This document shows, one piece after another, positions 40,765-48,845 of a stretch of DNA of 64,000 nt. Below the pieces are notes generated by a model, which was not told the DNA's origin, ran no database searches, and saw only the letters and a list, made by a program, of their open reading frames with translations. The first letter of the stretch is position 1, and the number at the start of each line of letters is the position of its first letter. The position numbers and the translations under genes were made by a program. The stretch spans positions 4,650,001 to 4,714,000 of the forward strand of contig NZ_CP009754.1 in the NCBI RefSeq assembly GCF_000772045.1, read 5' to 3'. This stretch comes from Streptomyces sp. CCM_MD2014. GTDB taxonomy: Bacteria; Actinomycetota; Actinomycetes; Streptomycetales; Streptomycetaceae.

Positions 40765-41312
40765 CGACGGAGACATATGCACCTACCCCGGCCGGGGAGA
40801 TCCCCGCGCCGCGCCCGACACCGGGCGAAGCGGCCGCCGCGATGGGACCGATGCCGTGGCTGACGGCCACCGGGCGCATAGACCAGGTCCTCACCGCGTG
40901 GGGCCGCGGGGAACTCGCGGAGGTCCCGTCCGGGATCTCCTTCGACGTCCTCCTGACCCCGTTGACACTCGGCCGGGACACCGTCCACCGGATGCATGCG
41001 GCCGGCCGCCAGGTCGGGCCCGTCGTCCTCGGCCCGCTCGGCGCGGAGTTCATCGTCGAACGCGGCTCCGCTACTGGCTGGTCCGCCTCTCACTCTCTCG
41101 TCCTTCGCCAGGGCGCCCTGGTCCTCCTCCCGCCACCCGGCGACGACACTCACGTGGTGGGCTCCCGGAGCTGGCTCGTGCCGCCGTGCCGCCCCGAGAC
41201 GGGCGCGCCGCTCTGCTGCGCCGAGCTGACGATGGCCGGCGCCCTCGCGGAGCCGTTCCAGGCGGCCGTCCAGGACGCGGCAGCCCGGAGGGAGTGGCCG
41301 TGCGCCCGGTGA
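40761..41312 (+). CDS. hypothetical protein of lysogenic operon
   Basis: 183 residues. After a Pro-rich start it reads WLTATGRIDQVLTAWGRGELAEVPSGISFDVLLTPLTLGRDTV ... LGAEFIVERGSATGW ... LPPPGDDTHVVGSRSWLVPPC, a pattern I associate loosely with the N-terminal domain of bifunctional primase/polymerase-like actinobacterial proteins. The match is weak and no catalytic residues can be assigned. Confidence 0.55.
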   Translation: MTTETYAPTPAGEIPAPRPTPGEAAAAMGPMPWLTATGRIDQVLTAWGRGELAEVPSGISFDVLLTPLTLGRDTVHRMHAAGRQVGPVVLGPLGAEFIVERGSATGWSASHSLVLRQGALVLLPPPGDDTHVVGSRSWLVPPCRPETGAPLCCAELTMAGALAEPFQAAVQDAAARREWPCAR

Positions 41313-41401
41313 GGCCGGACAGCGCGGCCGGGCAGGTCCTCTACGCCGTGTCCCTGGCCGCCCTTGTGGCCGCCCTGGTGGCCGGCATCGCAACCCGGTA
41401 G
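41300..41401 (+). CDS. 33-residue single-span membrane peptide
   Basis: GTG with GGAGG 8 nt upstream, overlapping the previous gene by 13 nt. VRPVRPDSAAGQ is followed by one hydrophobic helix (VLYAVSLAALVAALVAGIA) and ends TR. Positive-inside charge suggests N-in, C-out. Too short for family assignment. Confidence 0.5.
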   Translation: MRPVRPDSAAGQVLYAVSLAALVAALVAGIATR

Positions 41402-41463
41402 ACCACCGCCCCCCCCGCTGGCCCGGCCCGGTCTGTCGTTCCTCCCCGGCCGCGGACGGGCCC

Positions 41464-41503
41464 GGCCCGGCGCACCCGAACTCAACCCCGAGTGTGCCGG
41501 GCC
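41464..41503 (+). terminator. hairpin in lysogenic operon
   Basis: 12-bp stem (one G-T) GGCCCGGCGCAC / GTGTGCCGGGCC with a 16-nt loop, 60 nt after the small membrane gene. May terminate or attenuate the operon. Confidence 0.5.
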
Positions 41504-41538
41504 CCGCCCCTCCCTCCACGCACAGGAAGGCTCGAACC

Positions 41539-42222
41539 GTGCTCCCTCCGGCCCCGCCTGGCGTCGTCCCCTACGTCACCTCCGGCAGTGAGGAACGGCT
41601 CCTCCCGTCCCGGCTCATCCGCCGGCCCGTCTGGGACGGGATCGCGCACGCGGATGAGTCCCCCCATGACCGGGACAGCTTCGGCGTGACGTGGATCCGG
41701 CCCCGGCTCCTCCCGAAGCACCGGCGCGGGGAGCCCCGGTTGAAGGAAATTCATCCGTACCGGCAGCGGCGGGCCATGGACAACATGCTCTGCCAGGTCT
41801 GCGCCCGCCCGCCGGCCGACCCGGACGGCGCGCAACTCTTCCTCCTCCGGGACACCGGCGGCCCGATCCGGGAGGGGGAGCGGACGGCGTCCCCGCCCGT
41901 GTGCGTGCCGTGCGCGGGGATCGCCGTCCAGCAGTGCCACGCCCTCCGCCCGGACCGGTGGGTGGCCGCGTGGGTCAGGCACGCCCCGGCGTGGGGGGTG
42001 CGCGGGACGGTCCACGACCCGCGGACTCTCCAGGTGGTCCCGGGCCGGTACATGGAGGCCGTGGAGTACGGCTCCGCCCTGGCGCCGTGGACGATGGCCG
42101 CCCGTGTGGTGGTCGAGCTCCAGGGCGTGAGGCCGGCCTACCTGGAGCTGGAGTGGGCGGCCCTCGGCCGGGACCGGCTGGAGGCCGAGTTCGCCCGGGT
42201 CGCGGAGCTCACCGCCGTGTGA
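41539..42222 (+). CDS. hypothetical protein with paired CxxC motifs
   Basis: 227 residues. Start GTG chosen because AGGAAGG lies 8 nt upstream; a longer frame upstream runs through the hairpin. CQVC and CVPC are about 45 residues apart (residues about 75-125), a probable zinc site. C-terminal half ends VVELQGVRPAYLELEWAALG. No family recognised. Confidence 0.6.
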   Translation: MLPPAPPGVVPYVTSGSEERLLPSRLIRRPVWDGIAHADESPHDRDSFGVTWIRPRLLPKHRRGEPRLKEIHPYRQRRAMDNMLCQVCARPPADPDGAQLFLLRDTGGPIREGERTASPPVCVPCAGIAVQQCHALRPDRWVAAWVRHAPAWGVRGTVHDPRTLQVVPGRYMEAVEYGSALAPWTMAARVVVELQGVRPAYLELEWAALGRDRLEAEFARVAELTAV

Positions 42223-42273
42223 AGGCTCCCGTCACGTACATGGCGGCGGCGCGCCGTGTCCGTGGCGGGTCCC

Positions 42274-42313
42274 GGCCCGGCGCGCCCACACATCCCCCGG
42301 GGCGCGCCGGGCC
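42274..42313 (+). terminator. hairpin before kinase-like gene
   Basis: Perfect 14-bp stem GGCCCGGCGCGCCC / GGGCGCGCCGGGCC with a 12-nt loop, between genes 42222 and 42362. Related in sequence to the hairpin at 41464. Confidence 0.55.
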
Positions 42314-42361
42314 CGTTCGTACCCCTGAACTGCGCAAGATCAGTCGCCCGAGGAGGCGCCC

Positions 42362-43576
42362 ATGATGATCAGCGTTACGACCGAGCGGGACCAGGACTAC
42401 CGGCCTGGTATCGGGGACGTTTTCACGTACGGAGCCGCGCAGATACACCAGGCCGCCGCCGCCCTATGGCCCACCGCGCCCGTCACGCTGGAGCGGCACG
42501 TCCCCAGCATCACCGGCTATGTGCACCAGACCCGCGTGGGTGACCGCCTCCTCTACGGCAAGGTGTCCGTCCTCGGCGTCTCCCTCGTCTCCCTCCTCCG
42601 CGGTGCTTGCGGTGGCTGGCCCGCGGCCCTCCAGGCTCAAGGGGAGTACCTGACGCGGCAGGACGGCCTGGTCCCGCGCGAGGCGGCGCAGCTCGGCCTC
42701 CTGGCCGGCCTGGACGGGCCGAAGGTGTGCGACGTGGCCGCCGTGAGCCGGGGCGTCCTCTTCACGGAGCCCGTGCCCGGGCCGTGCCTGGCGGACCTAC
42801 TCCTCCAGGAACCCGGCCGTACGGCCGATCTCCTGGCCGACGTCCACGCAGAGCTCCGTCCCCTTCACCGGCCGGGCGCGGCCCGGCTCATCGATGAGGG
42901 CACGGTGATCGGTGAGCGCGGTGTGGGCGGGACCTTCCTCCGGAAGTTCAACGGGATTTCCGGCCGGGTCTACGTGGACCGGATCGGGGAGGAGCGGTGC
43001 GCGCCGGAGGACCGGGAGGAGGTGGTGGCGCTGGTGCGGAGGTCCGTCCGGGAGCTCCGGAAGCTCCGGGCCACGCTGCCCGGCGCGGTGGGGACGACGC
43101 TGGTGTACGGGGACCTGAAACCGGAGCACGTGAAGTATCCGGACGGCCCCGGGGGACGGCCGGTGTTGCTGGACCCCGGGCTGATGCGGATGAGCCCGGC
43201 GGCGGACCTGGCGAAGCTCGTGAGCCGGATCGTGCTCTCCCTCTGCGCGCACCGGCCCGGGGAGAACACGGTCCGCCAGGTCGTGGAAGGTGTGGCAGCG
43301 TTCGCGGCCCGAGCCGTCCAGCTCTCCCACCGGGAGCGGGCGCTATGGCTGCGCAACGTGGTGACGCTCTGGCTCATGGACACCGTCAACATCCTGTCCT
43401 CCTACCTCTCCGCGCCGGCCGCGCTCCCGCTCCCCGGGCCCGGCCTGGCGCTGGTGGCCCGGGCGGTCCCTGTGGTCTCCTTCGTCGCCGCGGTGAGCAA
43501 GGACGTGGCGGGGAAGGCCGACCCGGCCGGCGTGTGGGACCGGGCGCTGGAGCGTGCCGCGGCGGTGGCGTCATGA
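42362..43576 (+). CDS. aminoglycoside-phosphotransferase/kinase-like protein
   Basis: 404 residues; two adjacent ATGs, GGAGG upstream. Kinase-fold signs: LLYGKVSVLGVSL (possible Lys strand), catalytic-loop-like LVYGDLKPEHVKYP (about residues 255-268; Tyr for the usual His and His for the usual Asn), and metal-loop-like VLLDPGLMRMSPAADLAKLV (about 277-296). A long helical C-terminus follows. Substrate unknown. Stop overlaps the next gene (ATGA). Confidence 0.65.
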   Translation: MMISVTTERDQDYRPGIGDVFTYGAAQIHQAAAALWPTAPVTLERHVPSITGYVHQTRVGDRLLYGKVSVLGVSLVSLLRGACGGWPAALQAQGEYLTRQDGLVPREAAQLGLLAGLDGPKVCDVAAVSRGVLFTEPVPGPCLADLLLQEPGRTADLLADVHAELRPLHRPGAARLIDEGTVIGERGVGGTFLRKFNGISGRVYVDRIGEERCAPEDREEVVALVRRSVRELRKLRATLPGAVGTTLVYGDLKPEHVKYPDGPGGRPVLLDPGLMRMSPAADLAKLVSRIVLSLCAHRPGENTVRQVVEGVAAFAARAVQLSHRERALWLRNVVTLWLMDTVNILSSYLSAPAALPLPGPGLALVARAVPVVSFVAAVSKDVAGKADPAGVWDRALERAAAVAS

Positions 43577-44490
43577 GGGCGCCGGCGGTCGGGGTGATCG
43601 GGGCCGGGGCGGTCGGCCAGGCCGTGGGCGCCGCGCTGGTGGCCGTAGGCCTCTGTGACCGGCTCCTCCTGGCCTCCCGCTCCGTGGACCAGGCCGCCGC
43701 CCTGGCGGACGACCTCAACGACCTCCGGGCCGGGATCGGCTCCCCGGCCATGGCGTACCCCGTGAAGGTGGCCGAGCTCCGCGACTGCCCGGCCGTCGTG
43801 GTGGCCGTCCGCGCCCGCTTCACGAACACCCGCCAGACGGATGTCCGCATGGCCGGGATGCACGCGAACACCCCCGCCCTCCTGGCCCTGGCCGAGGAGT
43901 TCCGCGGCTACCCGGGGACGCTCCTGGTGGTCACGAACCCGGTCGACCTCATGACGCGCCTCGTGGCCGAGGCCTCCGGCTGCGCCCGCGTCTTCGGACT
44001 CGGATCGAGCCTGGACACGGCTCGCTACCGGCTGACTCTGGCCCGCCTCCTGGACGTGCCCGTGGACGCGGTCCGCGGGCACGTGATCGGTGAGCACGGG
44101 GACGCCGCCGTGGTGTGCGCCTCCACCACCACCGTCAACGGCGCGCCCGTCACGGTCCCCCTTGAGCGGGTACGTGCCGAGCTCGCCGAGCGGCCCGGCC
44201 GGATCAGTGCCGGGATCGGCCGGACCCGCTACGGCCCGGCCGGCGCCCTGGTGAGCGCGCTACGGCTGGCCCTCGGCCTGGAGGACGGCATTACCGAGCT
44301 CTCCGCCCCGCACGGGGACGTGTGCCTCGGAATCCCGTTGCAGTTCACGGGGGGCCGTCCTCTACCGTGCGTGCCTCCGCTGGACGACGCCGAGGCCCGG
44401 CAACTGGAGGCCGCCCGTTCCAAGCTCCGCGACGCCTATCAGGGCGTGTGCGGTGTCCCCGTCCAACACCTACCTGTGAGGAACACATGA
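43573..44490 (+). CDS. lactate/malate dehydrogenase-like protein
   Basis: 305 residues. Rossmann motif GVIGAGAVGQAVG at residues 6-18, VVTNPVDLMTRL (about 116-127), GLGSSLDTARYRL and the catalytic loop VIGEHGDAAVV with the proton-relay His. The substrate-binding loop reads RARFTNTRQTDVRMAGMHAN instead of the usual GARQ..GE.R, so substrate preference may differ from lactate or malate. Overlaps both neighbours by 4 nt. Confidence 0.75.
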   Translation: MRAPAVGVIGAGAVGQAVGAALVAVGLCDRLLLASRSVDQAAALADDLNDLRAGIGSPAMAYPVKVAELRDCPAVVVAVRARFTNTRQTDVRMAGMHANTPALLALAEEFRGYPGTLLVVTNPVDLMTRLVAEASGCARVFGLGSSLDTARYRLTLARLLDVPVDAVRGHVIGEHGDAAVVCASTTTVNGAPVTVPLERVRAELAERPGRISAGIGRTRYGPAGALVSALRLALGLEDGITELSAPHGDVCLGIPLQFTGGRPLPCVPPLDDAEARQLEAARSKLRDAYQGVCGVPVQHLPVRNT

Positions 44491-45617
44491 GCGCTCACGC
44501 CGTACGCCTGGAGACCGCCGGCGCCTCCGTAACCGTGGTCTCGTCCGAGAGGTCCGTCACGGACTGGACCGGCCGGTACCTCGGCCCGTGGTGGAACGCG
44601 GCCGAGGTGGCGCCGGAGACCATCTGTGCCGGGCCGCTGCTCACCGCGACCGTCGGCCGTGAGGCCTACGACGACGCCGCGTTCCTGGTGACGCAGGATC
44701 CGCACACCAGCACCATGTACGCGCGGGAGCAAATGCTCCTGGCGGGGGACGTCTCGGCCGGCGTGATCCGGGGCGTGACCCCTGGCAGCGGCCTCGCGTA
44801 CCGGTCGGTGCTGGGCACCGGGTCCCTGGAGGTCACCGGCTGCGGCACGGAGGCCGTCGCCACGGCGACCGCGCGCCTGGCCCGGGAGATGATCCGCGGA
44901 GTCCTCCTCCGGGACGGCTGGTCCATCCTCCACGCCTCCGCCGTCGTCCATGAGGGCCGGGTGATCCTCACCCTCGGCGAGAAGCGGGCCGGGAAGACGA
45001 CCACCGCCCTGGCCCTGGCCAGTCGTCACCGGCTCGGGCTCCTGGCCAATGACCGGGTGTTCGTCCGCGCGAGCGGGGACGGGGGCGTGGACGTCCTCCC
45101 GTGGCCGTCCGCGGCGGCGGTCGGGTTCGGCCTCCTCGGCGCTCTCGGCTGGTTCGACATCGCCCGCCACCGGCTGGAGCGCGGTGAGTCCTTGCACCCC
45201 ACGCAGGACGAGCGGGTCACGGACGCCCTCCTCCGCGGCATGACGACGCCGCTGTGGGACGGCGGACGGGAATTGAAAGCGCAGGTATGGCCGGACCAGT
45301 TCGTGGACTGGTTCGGGCTGGACCTGGCGATGGGCGGGCAGGCGGCGGCCCTCGTGTTCCCGCGGGTGGAGGCCGGCGCCGTCCCCGCCGTGGAGGACCG
45401 AGGCCGGGTGCTGGAGGACGGTGACTTCATGTCCGGGGCGACGGAGGACCGCTACCCCGACGTGTTCGCCCTGGCTCGGGTCGACGGAGGCGGATCACCC
45501 ACCGCACGGCGGGAGGTCGCGCGGCGCCTGGCCGAGCTCCCGCACCACTGCGTGGTCCTCGGCCATGACGTGACCGCGAACGCGGACTTCCTCGCGAAGG
45601 TCACCGGCTGCCTGTAG
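44487..45617 (+). CDS. HPr-kinase-like ATPase
   Basis: 376 residues. GTGAGGA precedes the ATG, which overlaps the upstream stop. ILHASAVVHEGRVILTLGEKRAGKTTTALALA (about residues 147-178) has the strand, Walker A (GEKRAGKT) and lead-in HAS typical of the HprK/PEP-carboxykinase-like fold; LLANDRVFV is the following Asp-containing strand. The rest is weakly conserved. Similar enzymes phosphorylate proteins or peptides. Last gene of the operon. Confidence 0.7.
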   Translation: MSAHAVRLETAGASVTVVSSERSVTDWTGRYLGPWWNAAEVAPETICAGPLLTATVGREAYDDAAFLVTQDPHTSTMYAREQMLLAGDVSAGVIRGVTPGSGLAYRSVLGTGSLEVTGCGTEAVATATARLAREMIRGVLLRDGWSILHASAVVHEGRVILTLGEKRAGKTTTALALASRHRLGLLANDRVFVRASGDGGVDVLPWPSAAAVGFGLLGALGWFDIARHRLERGESLHPTQDERVTDALLRGMTTPLWDGGRELKAQVWPDQFVDWFGLDLAMGGQAAALVFPRVEAGAVPAVEDRGRVLEDGDFMSGATEDRYPDVFALARVDGGGSPTARREVARRLAELPHHCVVLGHDVTANADFLAKVTGCL

Positions 45618-45629
45618 CCCGAGCATGAC

Positions 45630-45670
45630 GAAGGGCCCGGCCTCCAGGGGGGATAAAGGCCAGGCCCTTC
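45630..45670. terminator. bidirectional terminator
   Basis: GAAGGGCC-c-GGCCT ... AGGCC-a-GGCCCTTC: 8 bp plus 5 bp around a 13-nt loop, between convergent genes ending at 45617 and 45740. Confidence 0.7.
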
Positions 45671-45739
45671 CGTGTGGTGGAGCGGCCCCGGGGGGGGTGA
45701 GGAACCGGTCCACCGTCTGTGGGGGTTGGGGGTTGGGGG

Positions 45740-45991
45740 TTAGGCCGCCACGGTGGCGGCGGCCTGGTCCTCGACGCCGAGCACGCGGCGGAGGTCCACG
45801 GTCTGGACGCGGAAGAGTCGGCCGGCCCGGATGACGCGGCACGGGAACTGGTCCGCGCGGGCCAGGGAGTAGCCGTAGGAGCGGGAGAACCCGAACGCGC
45901 GGGACGCGGTCTCCACGTCCACCGTGGCGGGGAGGTCCAAGACCTCCCGGACCGTCAGGGCCTTGACCGCGGCATCCGTTTGGGTTGTCAC
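45740..45991 (-). CDS. excisionase-like (AlpA/MerR-type) DNA-binding protein
   Basis: 83 residues from GTG with GGAGGAG upstream. LTVREVLDLPATVDVETASRAFGFSRSYGYSLARADQFPCRVIRAGRLFRVQTVDLRRVL is the winged helix pattern of excisionases (helix-turn-helix, then RVIRxGRxFRV wing). Beside the integrase and divergent from an XRE gene, it should direct excision. Confidence 0.75.
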   Translation of the reverse strand: MTTQTDAAVKALTVREVLDLPATVDVETASRAFGFSRSYGYSLARADQFPCRVIRAGRLFRVQTVDLRRVLGVEDQAAATVAA

Positions 45992-46081
45992 CGCTCAACT
46001 CCTCCCGTGCATTGGGTAGTACTGGCTGGACTGTAGGGCACGCGTTGCTACTGCGCAACACTCTCTGTACGTTGAGCCGTT
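45992..46081. promoter_or_regulatory. face-to-face promoters with shared palindrome
   Basis: Plus strand: TTGCTA (46045-46050), 17 bp, TACGTT (46068-46073), start expected about 46080, next to GTG 46082 (leaderless). Minus strand: TTGCGC (46058-46053), 17 bp, TACAGT (46035-46030). The two -35 hexamers lie in the arms of GTTGC-tactgc-GCAAC (46044-46059). Confidence 0.65.
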
Positions 46082-46675
46082 GTGGAGCAACCAACGGAGT
46101 GGCCCGCCCGGGTCGGCCAGACCATCGCCCGGGAGCTACGCAGACACCGGACAGCACGGAAGATGAGCGCGCAGCAGCTCGCGGACGAGTGCGCCCGCCT
46201 CGGCCATCCCGCCCTCCAGCGGACGGTGATTTCCAACATGGAGAACGGCCGCCGGCGGGACGTCTCCGTGGCGGACGTCCTGGTCCTGGCCGCCGCGCTC
46301 GAGGTAGCGCCGGCGGCGCTCATCTTCCCGGCCGGGTACGCGGCGGAGGTGGAGCGCCTGCCCGGCCGGACCGCCGCGCCGCTGGAGGCCGTCGACTGGT
46401 TCGCCGGTGCCGAGGCGGAGGAGAACTCCGCCCTGGCCCTCATGCGCCGTCACCGGGACCTGGAGCGCCGTATCCGCGGCGTCTACCGGCGTATCTGGGA
46501 GCAGGGGATCGCGGAGCAGCGGTACGGCGTGGAGCTGGAGGACGCGGAGGCGGAGGCCGGCCGCGAGATGGCGCGCGAGCTCACCGACCAGCTCCACGAG
46601 CTCCGGGAGGAGATGACCGGCCGGGGCCTGGAGCTCCCGCCGCTTCCCGGCCTGGACGGGCCGAAGCAGAACTGA
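46082..46675 (+). CDS. XRE-family phage repressor-like protein
   Basis: 197 residues. Helix-turn-helix at about residues 10-65 (ARELRRHRTARKMSAQQLADEC ... TVISNMENGRRRDVSVADVLVLAAAL), then a long helical, Glu/Arg-rich C-terminal region (RRHRDLERRIRGVYRRIWEQ) likely for dimerisation. GTG start, apparently leaderless. Divergent from the excisionase and upstream of the integrase, so it is a good candidate for the lysogeny repressor or a regulator of the int module. Confidence 0.72.
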   Translation: MEQPTEWPARVGQTIARELRRHRTARKMSAQQLADECARLGHPALQRTVISNMENGRRRDVSVADVLVLAAALEVAPAALIFPAGYAAEVERLPGRTAAPLEAVDWFAGAEAEENSALALMRRHRDLERRIRGVYRRIWEQGIAEQRYGVELEDAEAEAGREMARELTDQLHELREEMTGRGLELPPLPGLDGPKQN

Positions 46676-46689
46676 CACGAAGGACAGAC

Positions 46690-46884
46690 ATGTTGAGGGA
46701 AAGTCAGGAGGCTGACCGCCAGGTGACGGTCCGTGAGTGGACGTCCGAGTGGTGGGCGGGACGGGTAGTGCCAGGAGGGATGGAGGACCACCTCCGCCAG
46801 GAGGTTGCGCGCCTCGGCGGCCACGGGCTGGACCGGCTCAGCGCGATGCAGTCGCGTGCCCCGGGCCGGACCGCGGGCTCATAA
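46690..46884 (+). CDS. small hypothetical protein upstream of integrase
   Basis: 64 residues. GAAGGA precedes the ATG. RQVTVREWTSEWWAGRVVPGG then a helix (MEDHLRQEVARLGGHGLDRL). WTSEWWAGRV resembles the N-terminal arm-binding region of phage integrases, though here it is a separate short gene. 13 nt before the integrase start. Confidence 0.5.
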   Translation: MLRESQEADRQVTVREWTSEWWAGRVVPGGMEDHLRQEVARLGGHGLDRLSAMQSRAPGRTAGS

Positions 46885-46897
46885 GGGAGGGGGCGTC

Positions 46898-48424
46898 ATG
46901 CCTGGACCACGCCGCGCGGGCGGAATCAGTAAGCGGTGCGAGTGCCGCGGTGAGGACGGTAAACGGCTGGCGGGGAGCTGCCCCGATCTCCCGAAGAAGA
47001 ACCACGGCCGGTTCCGGCTCATCCAGGAGCTCCCACCCGGGGAGGACGGCAAGCGCCGGCGCTTCGAGCGCACCGGCTACGACACGTCCAAGGATGCACA
47101 GAAGGACCTGGACCGTATCCGCGCGATCCTCGACCTGGCCGGGGATGAGGAGGACTGGCTCCGCCGGGTCGGGGACCTCCTGGCGGGCGTGCAGAAGGAG
47201 CGGCGGGAGATCCCGGACCCCACGGAGGTCTCCCGAAAGCTCGGGGTCGGCGTCCCGCTGGACGGCAAGATGACCGTTGGGGAGTGGCTGGACACGTGGC
47301 TGGCCGGTAAGAAAACACGGGCCACGACGAACCACGGGTACGGCTCCCACATCCGGGTCCACCTCCGGCCGCACCTCGGCCACCTCCGGTTGGACCGCCT
47401 CGGTATCCCGCACTTGGAGGACATGTTCACCGCGATCGACGAGCGGAACGAAACCGTGGTCGCCGAGAACGCGGCGCGGCGGGAGCAGGAGGCCCGGTGC
47501 ACGCTCGGCCGGCCGGGCGCACCGAAGGCGAAGGACCGGGCCCGCCTCGCGGAGGAGCGGGCGCGGCTGGCCGAGATGCCGCCCTATCGGAAGGTGACGG
47601 GGAAGGCCTCTCAGCAGGCGATCAGGACGACGCTCCGGACGGCCCTCAACGCGGCGATTGCCCGGAAGCTGATCACGTTCAACCCGGCGTCCTTCGTGGA
47701 GATGGAGACGGCGTCCCGGCCGAAGCCGATGCTGTGGACGCCGGAGCGGGTGGAGCGGTGGCGGGAGACGGGGGAGGCTCCCGGCCCGGTCATGGTCTGG
47801 ACGCCGGAGCAGCTCGGGACGTTCCTGGACGAGGCCGAGGAGGACCGGCTCTACTCCCTGTTCCACACCATCGGTTTCCGGGGCCTTCGCCGCGGTGAGG
47901 CCGTGGGCCAGGCGTGGGAGGACACGCAGCTGGAGGCCGGGCTCCTCACGGTCTCCACGGAGATCATCGTGGACGGCTGGACGCCCGTGGAGACGGTCCC
48001 GAAGACGGCCGGGTCTGTGGGCACGATCAGTCTGGACTCCGTCACCGTCCAGGTCCTCCGGGAGCGCCGGGCGCAGCAGCTGCGGGAGCGGCTGGCCGCC
48101 GGGCCGAAGTGGGCGGAGACGGGGAAGGTCTGGACGACGGAGACCGGCGGTTGGCTCCACCCGGACACGGTCTCCAAAACCTTCCAGCGGATCCGCGCCC
48201 GGACGGACCTCCCGCCCATCAACCTCCGGGACCTCCGGCACGTGGCCGCGACGATCCTCCACGCCGCCGGCGCGGACCTCCACACCATCAAGGAGACGTT
48301 GCGGCACTCCACCATCAAGCTCACGTCGGACACGTACACGTCGCTGCTGCGGGAGGTGGACCGTACGCACGCGGAGGCGGCCGTCGCTCTGGTCCCCCGT
48401 GCGAAGCGGCGGGCGGCGGAGTGA
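46898..48424 (+). CDS. int: tyrosine-family integrase
   Basis: 508 residues. Residues 1-110 are the arm-binding region; about 125-300 the core-binding domain (MTVGEWLDTWLAGKKTRATTNHGYGSHIRVHLRPHLG ...) with an unusually long Glu/Arg-rich insertion (about 185-235). Catalytic domain from about 310: Arg in GFRGLRRGEAVG (about 327-338), Lys in VPKTAG, box LRDLRHVAAT, His in LRHSTIKLTSDTY, nucleophile Tyr480. In the H-x-x-R box the first position is Arg (RDLR) instead of His. It recombines attP with the host tRNA-Lys gene; attR lies 370 bp downstream. Confidence 0.9.
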   Translation: MPGPRRAGGISKRCECRGEDGKRLAGSCPDLPKKNHGRFRLIQELPPGEDGKRRRFERTGYDTSKDAQKDLDRIRAILDLAGDEEDWLRRVGDLLAGVQKERREIPDPTEVSRKLGVGVPLDGKMTVGEWLDTWLAGKKTRATTNHGYGSHIRVHLRPHLGHLRLDRLGIPHLEDMFTAIDERNETVVAENAARREQEARCTLGRPGAPKAKDRARLAEERARLAEMPPYRKVTGKASQQAIRTTLRTALNAAIARKLITFNPASFVEMETASRPKPMLWTPERVERWRETGEAPGPVMVWTPEQLGTFLDEAEEDRLYSLFHTIGFRGLRRGEAVGQAWEDTQLEAGLLTVSTEIIVDGWTPVETVPKTAGSVGTISLDSVTVQVLRERRAQQLRERLAAGPKWAETGKVWTTETGGWLHPDTVSKTFQRIRARTDLPPINLRDLRHVAATILHAAGADLHTIKETLRHSTIKLTSDTYTSLLREVDRTHAEAAVALVPRAKRRAAE

Positions 48425-48594
48425 GGCGTGAGGAGGCTGCCGCGTGCTACCTCTACCCGAACGGTGTGCGTCGCATGGCGTGCCCGGATGATGAGGACGG
48501 GGCGCCGACGTGCATGGGCGATACGGGGTACTGCGGATTCAGCCCTGAGTTGGGCCACGGGGTCTGCGTGCACCTCGACGAGGCCGCCGACTAG
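48421..48594 (+). CDS. 57-residue cysteine-containing protein after integrase
   Basis: GTG overlaps the integrase stop (GTGA). VRREEAAACYLYPNGVRRMA then CPDDED..PTCMGDTGYCGF and VCVHLDEAAD: five cysteines in 57 residues, possibly a small metal-binding protein. It is the last gene before the attachment site. No family recognised. Confidence 0.5.
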   Translation: MRREEAAACYLYPNGVRRMACPDDEDGAPTCMGDTGYCGFSPELGHGVCVHLDEAAD

Positions 48595-48791
48595 GCCGCC
48601 GGTGGAGCACGTCATCGCCGCTGGTGGCGGGCCGGTTCTGCTCCACCGACGCTCCACCGGACGCCACGACACGGGGTGGACTGGAGCGCACGGGAGGTCG
48701 TCCGGGAGGACGGGAAACCCCTGGTGACCAGGACCGGAGCGGGCGGGGTGGACTGGAGCACACGGGGTGTACGGCGGCACATCGGCCGACC
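48595..48791 (+). repeat. attP arm region with direct repeats
   Basis: No gene. A 22-bp direct repeat (48673-48694 and 48745-48766, 21 of 22 identical, starting GGGGTGGACTGGAGC) and further TGGAGC-type half-sites in both orientations (48602-48608, about 48642 and 48651) lie between the integrase gene and the tRNA fragment. These are good candidates for arm-type integrase or excisionase sites. Confidence 0.6.
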
Positions 48792-48840
48792 ATCGACTTT
48801 TAATCCATTGGTTGTGGGTTCGAGTCCCACAGGGCCTACC
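48792..48840 (+). other. attR: displaced 3' fragment of tRNA-Lys (TTT)
   Basis: The anticodon loop CTTTTAA, 3' anticodon strand, full T-arm (GTGGG-TTCGAGT-CCCAC) and acceptor 3' strand ending ACC are present; the D-arm and 5' acceptor strand are absent upstream. The 5' anticodon strand has one mismatch (C where G would pair). The phage attP arm therefore meets the host tRNA here, and the intact tRNA should lie at attL. Confidence 0.8.
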
Positions 48841-48845
48841 GCGTC

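Noticed and set aside
48620..48637. GCTGGTGGCGGGCCGGTT, a possible twelfth start-associated box
   Set aside because: Three mismatches, no TAnnnT and no start codon at the usual distance; probably chance in the att arm region.
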